DNA of 39,259 nt from contig DBXY01000067.1 of NCBI GenBank assembly GCA_002309765.1, positions 1 through 39,259 of the forward strand, written 5' to 3'. This DNA is from Verrucomicrobia bacterium UBA1200 (lineage in GTDB: Bacteria > Verrucomicrobiota > Kiritimatiellia > RFP12 > UBA1067). Below the pieces are notes generated by a model. That model had not been told where the DNA came from, did no database searches, and saw only the letters and a program-made list of their open reading frames with translations. Position numbers and translations under genes: made by a program. This document shows positions 23,834 through 33,067 of the stretch, piece by piece (within the stretch, counting starts at the first letter, position 1; each line of letters begins with the position of its first letter).

Positions 23834-24826
23834 CTATTTCATCTGCTCTTGAAAACGCGGGGGCAGCCGCAACGGACTGAAACCCTTCTCCGCCAAATCC
23901 TTGTTTACCAAATCGCGATACTCCTTTGCTTCGGCGAGCTTCCCCTGCTTCAGCAACTGGGAAATGTTGCGAATCCCCTCCACCTTGAAGGAGCGCTCCT
24001 CTTTGATCGAGGCGAACATTTGGTCGACAAAATCGTCAAACGTGCCGCCGTTCTCGATGTAAGCCAGCACCGCCTCTTTGAGCTGGGCCACGGCCTGCCT
24101 TTTGGCCAAATCCTCCTCAGTGTCGTCAGGCTGGGCCTCAACCGGCTTCTGCATAATCTGAATGACGGCATTCTGGTCCAGACCCTTGAGGAATCCGGGA
24201 ATGAACATCCCGCCATCCACCGCCATTCCGACCAGCTGGTTTTCGATCGGGTTGTCGAAGAGCTTCTTCGGGGTGGTCTCCACCACGTTGCCCTCCGAAT
24301 CGGCCTCATACATCTTACCCTGCACGTGTATCGTAACGGTCTTTCCGGGTTCCGGCAAGCGGTAGGTCAGTTCCCGGCCGTTCGGCATGGTGAACTTGCC
24401 AACGCCGGGCCGCGCGGGCTTTTTGGCCTCAACCGGGGTGGCATTGGTTGACGGAGGCGCAATCTCGGTCTTTTCGGCGACCTCGGTTTTCGGGGCCGGT
24501 TTCGGTTTTTCCGCCTGCGGCTTCTGCACGGTCTTGGGCTTCGGCGCCGGCTTTCGGTTCAATAGGCCGGGAAGGTAGCGAATCCCTACCACCGCCGCCA
24601 ATACCGCCAGCAAGACGGCAAGGACGATACGTTGGGCTTTGGGCGACAACGATCCGCCGCCAGCCGAAGTCTGCTTCGCGGCCGCCTTTCCGCCCTCAAC
24701 CACCGACACCACAATCAAACCGCGTTGCTTCAACTGCGACACCGCGTCAGAACGGTCTTCGGCTTGCACCGTTCCCCGTTCTAATGCACCATCTGATTTT
24801 CTACACGTGTAATTAAAATTTTTCAT
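23834..24826 (-). CDS. Membrane protein with a GspF/PilC-like N-terminal segment
   Basis: 330 residues. Residues 3-45 (FNYTCRKSDGALERGTVQAED, then LKQRGLIVVSV) match the short N-terminal segment of type II secretion/type IV pilus GspF/PilC proteins. It is followed not by their membrane core but by one membrane helix (66-82), a Lys/Pro-rich linker (90-145) and a C-terminal domain of about 185 residues that I do not recognise, rich in charged helices and ending PRFQEQMK. The N terminus is probably cytoplasmic and the C-terminal domain periplasmic. A consensus-like promoter sits so close to the ATG that the mRNA would be leaderless. First gene of a two-gene operon. Confidence 0.75.
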   Translation of the reverse strand: MKNFNYTCRKSDGALERGTVQAEDRSDAVSQLKQRGLIVVSVVEGGKAAAKQTSAGGGSLSPKAQRIVLAVLLAVLAAVVGIRYLPGLLNRKPAPKPKTVQKPQAEKPKPAPKTEVAEKTEIAPPSTNATPVEAKKPARPGVGKFTMPNGRELTYRLPEPGKTVTIHVQGKMYEADSEGNVVETTPKKLFDNPIENQLVGMAVDGGMFIPGFLKGLDQNAVIQIMQKPVEAQPDDTEEDLAKRQAVAQLKEAVLAYIENGGTFDDFVDQMFASIKEERSFKVEGIRNISQLLKQGKLAEAKEYRDLVNKDLAEKGFSPLRLPPRFQEQMK

Positions 24827-24832
24827 GCCAGT

Positions 24833-24861
24833 ATTTTATACCGCGCCGGGTTAATAAGCAA
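24833..24861 (-). promoter_or_regulatory. Promoter giving a predicted leaderless mRNA
   Basis: On the minus strand TTGCTT (24861-24856), 17-bp spacer, TAAAAT (24838-24833). The ATG begins only 7 nt beyond the -10, where transcription should start, and there is no room for a ribosome binding site. Confidence 0.65.
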
Positions 24862-24996
24862 GGTGAAAATAGGGTAAAACGGTAAGAAAAATGGGGAATC
24901 CGAGCGTACCGCGAACCGTTCCCCGGAGACGAAAAATGCGACCTCCTTCGGGGCCGGAAACACAAACTCACATTTTTTTTACTCTGTGCTTCCCAT

Positions 24997-25025
24997 TTGA
25001 CAGTTTTTTTGATATATTGTTTGTT
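24997..25025 (+). promoter_or_regulatory. Possible promoter for the greA-to-ispA operon
   Basis: A perfect TTGACA at 24997-25002 is followed at 17 bp by a poor -10 (TTTGTT, 25020-25025); TATATT at 25013-25018 is too close to pair with it. The region is AT-rich and lies 30-55 bp before ATG 25054. Confidence 0.35.
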
Positions 25026-25053
25026 CACTTTTGGCCATTGAAGGGATTTATCC

Positions 25054-27324
25054 ATGGATCTTAATCAAAAAGACGAAGCGTTTGCGGCGATTTTAAAGGC
25101 AGACCAGGTGGATGTCACCGCCGCCCTGGCATACGTTGACTCGTTAACGGACGAGCGCAAAAAGAACGAATTGGTCGCGAAACTGGCCGGCCGTTTGTCC
25201 GAGGTCCCCGACTTCAACGGTCTCTACCGGGTACTGAAAGAGCGCCAAACCGTGTTCTCCGGAAGCAATTTCACGATGGTGTCTATACGTGACCTTTTAA
25301 CCCGCGCCTGCCGCGACCGGATGGACAAGGCGTTCCTTAAGGCAGCCGACTTTGGCGGCAGGGTAAAACCGCAGGAGTCTTTCCGCCGGTTCGACCTGCT
25401 CCGCTCGCTGCACAAGGGCAAACAGGTGATCGACAAAGCGTGGGGCTTTGGTGTGGTTAAAGACATCGACTCTTTCTATTCCCGCGTAACAATCGATTTC
25501 ACCGGGCACCCCGACCACCAGTTATCCTTCGACACCGTTTGCAAAACCATCTCCTCCGCCGCGCCGGACCATATCTACTCCAAGTTGAACGACAAGGAAC
25601 AGCGCGCCGAATTGATGGCGATGGCGCGCGAAATGCCCGGCGAACTGGTAAAGGAAGTGTTGCGCTGTTTTGGCAATATGCCGGTGCAGCGGCTGGAGGA
25701 AACGCTCACCAACCTCGGGTTGATCGGCACCCAGCAAAGGTCTGACGGCCCGTGCTGGAAGACTTTCTGGGAGAAAGCCCGCGCCGAGCTCCGTCAGGAC
25801 AAGCGGGTAAAGATTCCGGCGCTCCGTGCCGATTGCATCCAGCTCCTGTTGGCGGCTGAAACCTTTGACGACAATTGGTTCAAGCGGTTCCAGAAAGACC
25901 GCAACACCAAATCCATCATCGAGTCCATCAAAGCGCTGGAGACTTATCTGGCGTCCGAAAAGAAATCCGTCAAAGACCTCGATGAAACCTACTACGCTAT
26001 CGTGAAAGATCGTCTGGAGTTCGCAATCAAAGGCACAAAGAAGATGGCGGTGGATGACGAGGACGCCGCACTTTTCTCTCGGCTGGCGACCATGTCCTGC
26101 CGTTACGGGTTCGACATCGCTGGGCTTCGGGAGTACCTGTGCCAAGAATCCCCGAGCGTTAAGGACGACGATGTGCGGGAAATGAACTTCATCAAAGCCT
26201 CCCGGAAGCTGGCGGTGCGCGATGTGACCGATCTGGCAAAACTGCTGCACGAGGGTGGCGAAGATTATGACAAGATCCTGCTGGACAACCTGAGTTTGAT
26301 GCCTTACGGTCTGCTGGACAATGTATTGAACCTGCTCAAGGACACCGACGCCTGCGCCCAGAAATGTTCGGACATGTTAAGGGATCCGGAAGCGCCGGCC
26401 ACGCTGGTGGTGTGGGTGTTCCGCAACAAATACCCGCGTCCCGCCAAATCCAAAGCCGCCAAGCAGCAGACGCAAGCGCAAGGGACTCAAAGCGCGGATG
26501 ACGATCGACTCAGCAACTGGGAAAACCTGCCCAGCCTGATCGACCTGCTCAACCAGGCCATCGCGATTATCGAAACCACCATGGCCGGGGAAGAGTTGAG
26601 GATGCAAAACCAGCTTAAAGAGATGTTCAGCTCCGAAGGCTGGATTGAGATGGTGCTTGAAAAACTCCCCAAAGGGTATCGCCCGCTGCTGTTCGAGCGG
26701 ATCCAGGCATCCAAAGCTTGGGATCCGGGAGCGAACCGTTCCCTCCTCAAGCGCATGGAGGCGAAATTCCCGGACGAACTCAAGAAACACCGCAAAGAAG
26801 AGTCCGTGGTCAAGGCATACACCCCTTACACTTCTTGGCATTCCTACAAAAAACGGCAGCTGGAATACAAAAAGCTGGTTGAGAAGGACATCCCGCAGAA
26901 CGCCAAGGACATCGAGTTTGCCCGCGGTTTGGGCGACTTACGCGAAAACTTCGAATACCAGTCGGCGAAAGATTTGCAGACACTGCTGCTGCAGAGGCAG
27001 AACACGCTTCAAAAAGAGCTCGGCTACGTCAAAGGCACGGATTTCGCCAACGCCAACACCGACACCGTCGGTTGCGGCGTAACGGTTTCGATCCGCATGG
27101 CGGACGGTTCGACAGCAAAGTACACGGTGTTGGGCGAGTGGGACAATGACGAAGCCCTCGGCATTATCTCGAACCTGACCCACATGGCAAAGTCGCTGGA
27201 AGGCCATAAAACCGGCGACACGGTTAAGGTGCCTTGCGCCGACGGCGACACCACCGCCGTGATTGAGAAGATCGAGCCGCTCAGCGACGAGATCAGGAAT
27301 TGGATCGTTTCGGATCCGGAATAA
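25054..27324 (+). CDS. greA: Long GreA/GreB-family transcription elongation factor
   Basis: 756 residues against about 158 for ordinary GreA. The C-terminal 160 residues are the Gre module: a coiled coil with GDLRENFEY, where acidic tip residues D628 and E631 match those that GreA places in the RNA polymerase secondary channel to trigger cleavage of backtracked RNA, then the globular domain (VSIRMADGSTAKYTVLGEWD, and SLEGHKTGDTVKV). The N-terminal 590 residues are mostly helical; a long-form GreA of comparable size is known from Chlamydiae. The role of this extension is unknown. GAAGGGA precedes the ATG. The gene heads a five-gene operon and is 28 bp upstream of a DksA-type gene. Confidence 0.88.
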   Translation: MDLNQKDEAFAAILKADQVDVTAALAYVDSLTDERKKNELVAKLAGRLSEVPDFNGLYRVLKERQTVFSGSNFTMVSIRDLLTRACRDRMDKAFLKAADFGGRVKPQESFRRFDLLRSLHKGKQVIDKAWGFGVVKDIDSFYSRVTIDFTGHPDHQLSFDTVCKTISSAAPDHIYSKLNDKEQRAELMAMAREMPGELVKEVLRCFGNMPVQRLEETLTNLGLIGTQQRSDGPCWKTFWEKARAELRQDKRVKIPALRADCIQLLLAAETFDDNWFKRFQKDRNTKSIIESIKALETYLASEKKSVKDLDETYYAIVKDRLEFAIKGTKKMAVDDEDAALFSRLATMSCRYGFDIAGLREYLCQESPSVKDDDVREMNFIKASRKLAVRDVTDLAKLLHEGGEDYDKILLDNLSLMPYGLLDNVLNLLKDTDACAQKCSDMLRDPEAPATLVVWVFRNKYPRPAKSKAAKQQTQAQGTQSADDDRLSNWENLPSLIDLLNQAIAIIETTMAGEELRMQNQLKEMFSSEGWIEMVLEKLPKGYRPLLFERIQASKAWDPGANRSLLKRMEAKFPDELKKHRKEESVVKAYTPYTSWHSYKKRQLEYKKLVEKDIPQNAKDIEFARGLGDLRENFEYQSAKDLQTLLLQRQNTLQKELGYVKGTDFANANTDTVGCGVTVSIRMADGSTAKYTVLGEWDNDEALGIISNLTHMAKSLEGHKTGDTVKVPCADGDTTAVIEKIEPLSDEIRNWIVSDPE

Positions 27325-27352
27325 CGAGCAAAGTTTCAACTGGAGGTGCATT

Positions 27353-28336
27353 ATGGCGAATATCAGAACTAGAACCGCCCCTAAAGCCAGACAAATCAAG
27401 GCCACCCCTAAAAAGGCCGCCGTGGCAAACACGAAAAAAAACATTGTCAAAAGCGCGGCTAAAGTGTCGGCAGCTAAAAGCGCCCAAACCAAAACCGTTA
27501 CTGCCAACAAAAAGTACGTGATGGCCAAAAAGACGGCGGTGGCGCCGAAAGCCGTGGCGCACAAGCCGGTCGCCCAAAAGAAAAAGGCTATTAATCCGCC
27601 CAAAGCGACGGAAACAAAAAAGACTGCCGCAGCCGAAGTGAAAAAAGTTGTTGCCAACAAAAAACCGGCGACGGAAACGAAACCGGCGGCAGCCGCCAAA
27701 AAACCTGCCGGAAAGACGGTCAAAACGACCAGCGCCGCAGAGAACAAGAAAGCGGTCGTCGCCAAGACTCCGGTCGCTAAAAAGCCCGAGCCAATAAAGA
27801 AAACCTCGGACAAAACTAAAAAGACTCCAGCCAAGGCCGGCAAAAAGCCAGAACCCGTTCCCGTTGCGGAAGGGACCGGCAAAAAGCCAGAACGCCCCAT
27901 CCCGGTGCAACGTCCGCCTTTCCAGCCCGTCCCTACGTTGGCGCAAACCCAGCGGGCGGCCAGGGAAAAGCAGCGGTTCAGTCCCCAGGAGCTTGAGCAG
28001 TTCCGTGCCGACTTGTTGGCGCGGCGCGCCGAAATCACCGCGCGGTCAAAGGCGATGCGCAACGACGCCCTGCAGGGTATGGATGACATCAACCCTGAAG
28101 AAGACGGCACCGACGCGTTTCTGCGGTTGCAGACTTTAGACCAAGTGCGCGACCAGCACGAACAGATCGCCAAGATCGACACCGCTTTGCGCGCAATCAA
28201 TGACGGCACTTACGGCATCTGCTGCAACTGCGGCGAACTTATCCGCCCGGCGCGGCTTAAAGAGCTGCCGTTCGCTAAGCATTGCATCAATTGCCAGTCC
28301 GAACTGGAAAAACAGCGGTTTGGTCGTAAGAGATAG
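27353..28336 (+). CDS. DksA/TraR-type zinc-finger protein with a long basic tail
   Basis: 327 residues. The last 110 are DksA-like: a coiled coil whose tip DGTDAF keeps the two aspartates spaced as in DksA (DxxD), then a four-cysteine zinc finger (CCNCGE ... HCINCQ). The first 200 residues are very rich in Lys and Ala with Pro, in short irregular repeats, like histone H1-type tails; this part could bind nucleic acid, which is inference. GGAGGT lies 7 bp before ATG 27353; the frame is open to 27263 but that part overlaps the GreA gene. Together with the upstream gene it encodes two RNA polymerase secondary-channel factors side by side. Confidence 0.88.
   Translation: MANIRTRTAPKARQIKATPKKAAVANTKKNIVKSAAKVSAAKSAQTKTVTANKKYVMAKKTAVAPKAVAHKPVAQKKKAINPPKATETKKTAAAEVKKVVANKKPATETKPAAAAKKPAGKTVKTTSAAENKKAVVAKTPVAKKPEPIKKTSDKTKKTPAKAGKKPEPVPVAEGTGKKPERPIPVQRPPFQPVPTLAQTQRAAREKQRFSPQELEQFRADLLARRAEITARSKAMRNDALQGMDDINPEEDGTDAFLRLQTLDQVRDQHEQIAKIDTALRAINDGTYGICCNCGELIRPARLKELPFAKHCINCQSELEKQRFGRKR
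27837..27893 (+). repeat. 18-bp direct repeat in the basic tail
   Basis: CCGGCAAAAAGCCAGAAC occurs at 27837-27854 and again at 27876-27893, 39 bp (13 codons) apart and in frame, encoding GKKPE twice. This is exact, unlike the looser Lys/Ala repetition elsewhere in the tail, and looks like a recent in-frame duplication. Confidence 0.8.
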
Positions 28337-28361
28337 GGCGGTTCTGCCAAGAGGCCGCCCC

Positions 28362-28841
28362 ATGCGCGTTCTGTTTTTTTCATTATTGATTGTCGCGACC
28401 GACCAGTTTACCAAATGGCTGGCGGTCACTCGTTTGCGTCCGCTGGGCTCGGTGACGCTCATTCCTGATTTTTTTAATTTGAGCTATGTCGAGAATATCG
28501 GCGCGGCGTGGGGAATGCTGGCCGGCCAGCGGTGGATGCTGATCGGGTTTGCCTTGCTGACCGTCGGGTTCATGTTTTGGAAACGCGGCCAATTGTTCGT
28601 CCCCTTTCGATGCTCGACCGCAATCCAGTCGCTGCTTTACGGCGGGATTCTGGGTAACTCCATCGACCGCATCGTGACCGGACGGGTAATCGACTTTCTG
28701 GATTTTCATTGGGGAGCCTCGCATTTCCCCGCTTTCAACATTGCCGACTCCGCGATCTGTTGCGGAGCGTTCCTGTATTTGGCCGTGCAGTGGTTCTGCA
28801 AACCAAGGACCACGGATGACAAGGGAAAGGTTGTGTCATGA
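28362..28841 (+). CDS. lspA: Lipoprotein signal peptidase (signal peptidase II)
   Basis: 159 residues with four hydrophobic segments. It cleaves the signal peptide of diacylglyceryl-modified prolipoproteins in the inner membrane. Conserved blocks: DQFTKW near the N terminus, NLSYVENIGAAWGM, GNSIDRI, and the catalytic aspartates in DFLDFHW (D114) and FNIADS (D129). AGAGG lies 8 bp before ATG 28362; the longer frame from 28200 overlaps the DksA-like gene. Overlaps the next gene by 4 bp (ATGA). Confidence 0.94.
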   Translation: MRVLFFSLLIVATDQFTKWLAVTRLRPLGSVTLIPDFFNLSYVENIGAAWGMLAGQRWMLIGFALLTVGFMFWKRGQLFVPFRCSTAIQSLLYGGILGNSIDRIVTGRVIDFLDFHWGASHFPAFNIADSAICCGAFLYLAVQWFCKPRTTDDKGKVVS

Positions 28842-31800
28842 TCAAAAAACTTTTTTCCACCGAACCGTCCCGTAACGCCTTCTTCCGACCCATCGACTGG
28901 AACGCTTTCTGGTCGGCTACCATTATCTCCTTTCTAGTCTATTTCTTCACCCTCGGTCCCTCGGTGACGTTGGAGGATTCCGGGGAGCTGGCGGTGGCGG
29001 GCGACCATCTGGGCGTGCCGCATCCGCCGGGTTACCCGATTTGGACGATCTGCGCCTATCTTTTCTCCCGTATCTTCAGCTGGGTGACTTTCCGCGGTCA
29101 ACCCACCCCGGCGTGGAGCATCTCCCTGCTGTCCGCGGTCTTCGCCGCCCTCGCGGCGGGCGTGACCGCCATGCTGATCTCCCGGTCGGCATCGGATATG
29201 CTCCACCAGACCCAAAACGACGACTCCGTCGTCGGCGACGCTTCTTCCACTTCGCACTATCCGCTGCTCTGCTGGGCCGGCGGCGTGGGCGGCAGCTTGA
29301 TTTTCGCCTTTAGCCCAGTCATGTGGTCGCAAGCCACCATTGTCGAGGTTTACACCCTCAACGCATTTTTCCTGATGTGGATCTTCCTGCTGACCTACCG
29401 TTGGATGCGCCAGCCCAGTGACAAAATACTGTGGCTTACCGCGTTTGTATTCGGTTTGGGGTTGACCAACTATCAGGTGCTGCTGCTGGCCGCGCTGCCG
29501 CTGGCGGTGGTGATTTTCCTCCGTAACATCTCGCTGTTCCGCGATTTTATCATGGTCGGCGTGCCGGTGGCGTTGACCGCGCACATGCTGCAGATCGGGG
29601 CCGAGATTCCCGCCCAGCCCGGAATGCGCGGCCCGGCATACGCCAAACTCGCCCCAATCAATTCCTGCGCCACCCCGCAACCCGCAGTGTTGGCGATCGG
29701 CGCGGTGTTAGTGCTGTTGTCAATCGCATTCCTGCTGGCAATGTCGCGCCTGCGCAACGGTAAAAAATGCCCGGCTTGGTTGAGCCCGCTACAGGCGTTG
29801 CGCGGCCAAACGCAGGCCATCGCCTTAAGTACGGGACTCCTCGGAACGATTTTAATGGTCCTCTCCATCGTGGTCGGCACTGCAAGGACCTTTGTCGATA
29901 CCGAGGCTCCGTTAATCCAGCCGACGGTCTATCTTGGTATCACTGCGGTGGTTGCCGCCATTATCGTGGTGTGCGCAGTCGGGGCATACTCCGCCACCGG
30001 ACGCTGGAACGACCGGACGGCGATTCCGTGGCTGTCCGCCGCCGGCGGACTGATGCTGGTGCTGTTCATAATGCTGGGCGCCGTAAAGTCGGCGAAACTC
30101 CCGTATGGCTATACCGGGCTGCCTTTTGACTGGTCACTCCCGTCACTGGTACTGGTCGGCGGCTTGGCGGTACTGGTAATGCTGGCATGGTCGATTCCCC
30201 GCGGACTGTTTTACGCGCTTCCCGTGGTGGCGGTGCAACTGGCGACATTCGTGCTGTTGCGCAAGGGCGCCATGAACGGTCTGGTCCACCCCACCACCTG
30301 GTGGTTCTGGTGGCCGGTGGCCTGGAACTTTGCGGTAATGGCTCTGGCTTGGCTGGTCCTCCCCAACGGGCGAAACGTGGCGCTCACCATGTTCTTCTCG
30401 GAATTGGGCGTATCGTTCTACGTCTATATGCCGATCGTCTCCGACCTGCGTAACCCCCCGATGAACTGGGGATACCCGCGCACCTGGGAAGGTTTCAAGC
30501 ACGCCATCACCCGCGGCCAGTACGAAAAGATTTCCCCGGCGGACATTTTCGATTCCAAATTCAAATTCCAGCTGGCATCGTACTTCACCGACCTCCGGGT
30601 ACAGTTCACCTTGATTAACGCCACCTTAGGGCTGCTTCCGTTCACCCTATGGAGCGCCAAGGGCGGCCAAAAACAGCGGTTCCGCGCATTGTACGTGGCC
30701 AGTGCCATTTATCTGGCGGTCAGCGCGCTGGTTATAGTGTCCGAAATCCAGCACGGCGAACCGTTGTGGCGGTTGGACAAATATCTGATCGCCAGCATCG
30801 GGGTATTGTTACTGGTCGGCGCCGGGGCAATCGCGCTTAAACAGGTCATCGCATTCGTCAACACCACCCGTGAGAACCACTCTTACTCCGAAAGCATGAC
30901 CGTCGGCGTGTCGCTGGCGGGTATCGCTGCGGTTTCGTGCCTATTCCTCACCAAGGGATTCATCCATTATTTCTGCGCGATGGCGGCCAAAAGAATCAAC
31001 GCCGCAACCGGGCAGAATCTCTCCACGATTGACCCGACATTAATGATCAAGTTGGGTTCGCTCGGATTGTCGCTGATGCTGATCGCCGGGCTGTGTTTCG
31101 GCGCGTGGTGGGTTTACCGAAAAGCGGAAGAACAGCTGGATTTCAAAGTGGACATGGACACCGTCTCGCAGCAATGGATCATCGCCACCGCCGCCGGGTT
31201 TATGGTAATGAGCGTGTTGCTGGTGGCGCTCGCCAACATCAAAGGCGACCTTCAGGACGCGTTCATCCAAAAAGTAAAATTCATCAGTTCGCACGGGTTG
31301 TTCGCTTTGTGGATCGGCTACGGGCTGGTCTTCGGTTTGCTGGTGGCCTGTCGGGCGGTGGAGTGGTGCATCGCCAACGGGAAACTGTCCGCCGCTCTCC
31401 GTAAGCCGATTCGGGTGCTACTGCTGGCGGCGGCGCTGTGCGCGGCGCTGATCCCGGTTTACGAAAACTACAACAACGAATGGCTGGTGTTTTCCATGAG
31501 CGGCGCGGAACAAAACCGCCACGATTTCGGCTGGCAGTTCGGTAACTACCAGTTGCGCGGCGCGTCGGCGATTACCGAGGAACTGGATGCCGACGAGGAA
31601 CCGTTGCCAAACCCGCTTTATCCGCCCGCCATGACCACCAACGCAATTTTCTTCGGCGGAACCGACCCCGGGCGTTTCGTCCCGACCTACATGATTTATT
31701 CCGCGAAAGTCCGCCCCGACGTATTCCTGATTACCCAGAACGCGCTGGCCGACAACACCTACATGTCAACCATGCGAGACTTGTATGGCGATGATATCTG

Positions 31801-33049
31801 GATCCCGTCGGTTGACGACAGCGCCGACGCTTTCAAAATTTACGTTGACGATGTTAACTCCGGCAAGCGCCGCAAAAACGGGGAGATGTCGATCGAAGGC
31901 GGCAGGGTGCAGGTAAGCGGAGCTTTGAGCGTGATGGAAATCAACGGCATTCTGTGCGACATGATTTTCAACAAAAACAAGGCTCGTCACGACTTCTATG
32001 TTGAGGAGAGCTACGTAATCAACTGGATGTTCGCGTATCTAACCCCCAACGGTCTGATTATGAAAATCAACCGCGACCGCAGCCCGATCACCCAGGACAA
32101 CTCTGATTACGACATGGACTTCTGGGACTGGTACATGCGCAGGTTGTTGAGCAACCCGATGTTCCGCCGCGACCTTCCGGCGCAGAAGTCGTTCTCCAAA
32201 CTCCGCAGCGCAATCGCCGGGCTTTATGCCGCCCGCGGGATGAACCTGCTTGCGGAGCGGGCGTTCCGCGAGGCTTGCGCCATCTACCCGGTCAGCCCCG
32301 AAGCCAACTTCCGTCTGGTCCAAGAGGTTTACATGCCCCAAAACCGCAACAGCGAAGCTTTGGACGTGTTGGACACCTACAACTCAATCGACATCAACAA
32401 CGAAAAGGGGAAAGAGTTCGCCAACGTTCTGCGTGACATTCAGGACACCCAATTCCGGCTGGCAAACTTGCTCCGCCTAGAAGCGTCCGGTGAACGGGCC
32501 ATGACCGCGCAGGAGTTGTATGACATCGCCTCTTCCTACCAGCATCTGGGGCAAATCGAGCCAGCCGTCAAATACATGTTGCAGGTGGCGAGCCGTTCCG
32601 ACTTGGCACCTGCCGCGAAGTTCGACGTGGCAATGCGCCTCAGCGCCCTGAAACGGAACGATGAAGCGGCCAAGATCCTGAACGAATGCCTGCCCTCCAT
32701 CATGGCGACACTGCCGCCCAAACACCTGTTGGAGGCGGTACGCATTTACGGCGAAGCGCAAGACCCCGACCGGATGTACGCGCCGCTGAACCGTTATCTA
32801 CAGTTGGTGCCGAACGATTGGCAGGCGTGGCTCAATATGTCCACCCTCACCGCGATGCGGCAACAGAACGCGCAAACCCAGTACGCCATTCAAAAGGCGC
32901 TGGAACACGGCGGCGCGGCGGCGATTAACGCCATTCAGGGCAACCAGGTGTTGCGGCAGATTGCCGCCCCGATTTTGCAGCAATTGCGCCAAAGCGGCGG
33001 ACTGGATGGAGCCGGAGGACTAAACAACGTCTTCGGGCCGCGTCGGTAA
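28838..33049 (+). CDS. DUF2723 polytopic membrane protein with C-terminal TPR-like region
   Basis: 1403 residues. Residues 25-70 hold the DUF2723 signature (DSGELAVAGDHLGVPHPPGYP), where acidic residues after the first helix resemble the catalytic motif of GT-C protein O-mannosyltransferases. Many membrane helices follow to about residue 880, including inserted ones not found in short members. A soluble region comes next, and the last 250 residues look like tetratricopeptide helices (AERAFREACAIYPVSPEANF and later ALKRNDEAAKILNE). It probably transfers a sugar from a polyprenyl carrier to an exported acceptor; this is inference from the family. The start overlaps lspA (ATGA) and has AAGGGAAAGG upstream. 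ispA follows after 18 bp. Confidence 0.85.
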   Translation: MIKKLFSTEPSRNAFFRPIDWNAFWSATIISFLVYFFTLGPSVTLEDSGELAVAGDHLGVPHPPGYPIWTICAYLFSRIFSWVTFRGQPTPAWSISLLSAVFAALAAGVTAMLISRSASDMLHQTQNDDSVVGDASSTSHYPLLCWAGGVGGSLIFAFSPVMWSQATIVEVYTLNAFFLMWIFLLTYRWMRQPSDKILWLTAFVFGLGLTNYQVLLLAALPLAVVIFLRNISLFRDFIMVGVPVALTAHMLQIGAEIPAQPGMRGPAYAKLAPINSCATPQPAVLAIGAVLVLLSIAFLLAMSRLRNGKKCPAWLSPLQALRGQTQAIALSTGLLGTILMVLSIVVGTARTFVDTEAPLIQPTVYLGITAVVAAIIVVCAVGAYSATGRWNDRTAIPWLSAAGGLMLVLFIMLGAVKSAKLPYGYTGLPFDWSLPSLVLVGGLAVLVMLAWSIPRGLFYALPVVAVQLATFVLLRKGAMNGLVHPTTWWFWWPVAWNFAVMALAWLVLPNGRNVALTMFFSELGVSFYVYMPIVSDLRNPPMNWGYPRTWEGFKHAITRGQYEKISPADIFDSKFKFQLASYFTDLRVQFTLINATLGLLPFTLWSAKGGQKQRFRALYVASAIYLAVSALVIVSEIQHGEPLWRLDKYLIASIGVLLLVGAGAIALKQVIAFVNTTRENHSYSESMTVGVSLAGIAAVSCLFLTKGFIHYFCAMAAKRINAATGQNLSTIDPTLMIKLGSLGLSLMLIAGLCFGAWWVYRKAEEQLDFKVDMDTVSQQWIIATAAGFMVMSVLLVALANIKGDLQDAFIQKVKFISSHGLFALWIGYGLVFGLLVACRAVEWCIANGKLSAALRKPIRVLLLAAALCAALIPVYENYNNEWLVFSMSGAEQNRHDFGWQFGNYQLRGASAITEELDADEEPLPNPLYPPAMTTNAIFFGGTDPGRFVPTYMIYSAKVRPDVFLITQNALADNTYMSTMRDLYGDDIWIPSVDDSADAFKIYVDDVNSGKRRKNGEMSIEGGRVQVSGALSVMEINGILCDMIFNKNKARHDFYVEESYVINWMFAYLTPNGLIMKINRDRSPITQDNSDYDMDFWDWYMRRLLSNPMFRRDLPAQKSFSKLRSAIAGLYAARGMNLLAERAFREACAIYPVSPEANFRLVQEVYMPQNRNSEALDVLDTYNSIDINNEKGKEFANVLRDIQDTQFRLANLLRLEASGERAMTAQELYDIASSYQHLGQIEPAVKYMLQVASRSDLAPAAKFDVAMRLSALKRNDEAAKILNECLPSIMATLPPKHLLEAVRIYGEAQDPDRMYAPLNRYLQLVPNDWQAWLNMSTLTAMRQQNAQTQYAIQKALEHGGAAAINAIQGNQVLRQIAAPILQQLRQSGGLDGAGGLNNVFGPRR

Positions 33050-33067
33050 CCGCAAACAGGCAAAACG

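Noticed and set aside
26938..28209. 423-residue minus-strand frame with strongly hydrophobic runs
   Set aside because: It is the reverse reading of the Lys/Ala-rich DksA tail (AAA/AAG codons reverse to Phe/Leu), not a membrane protein.
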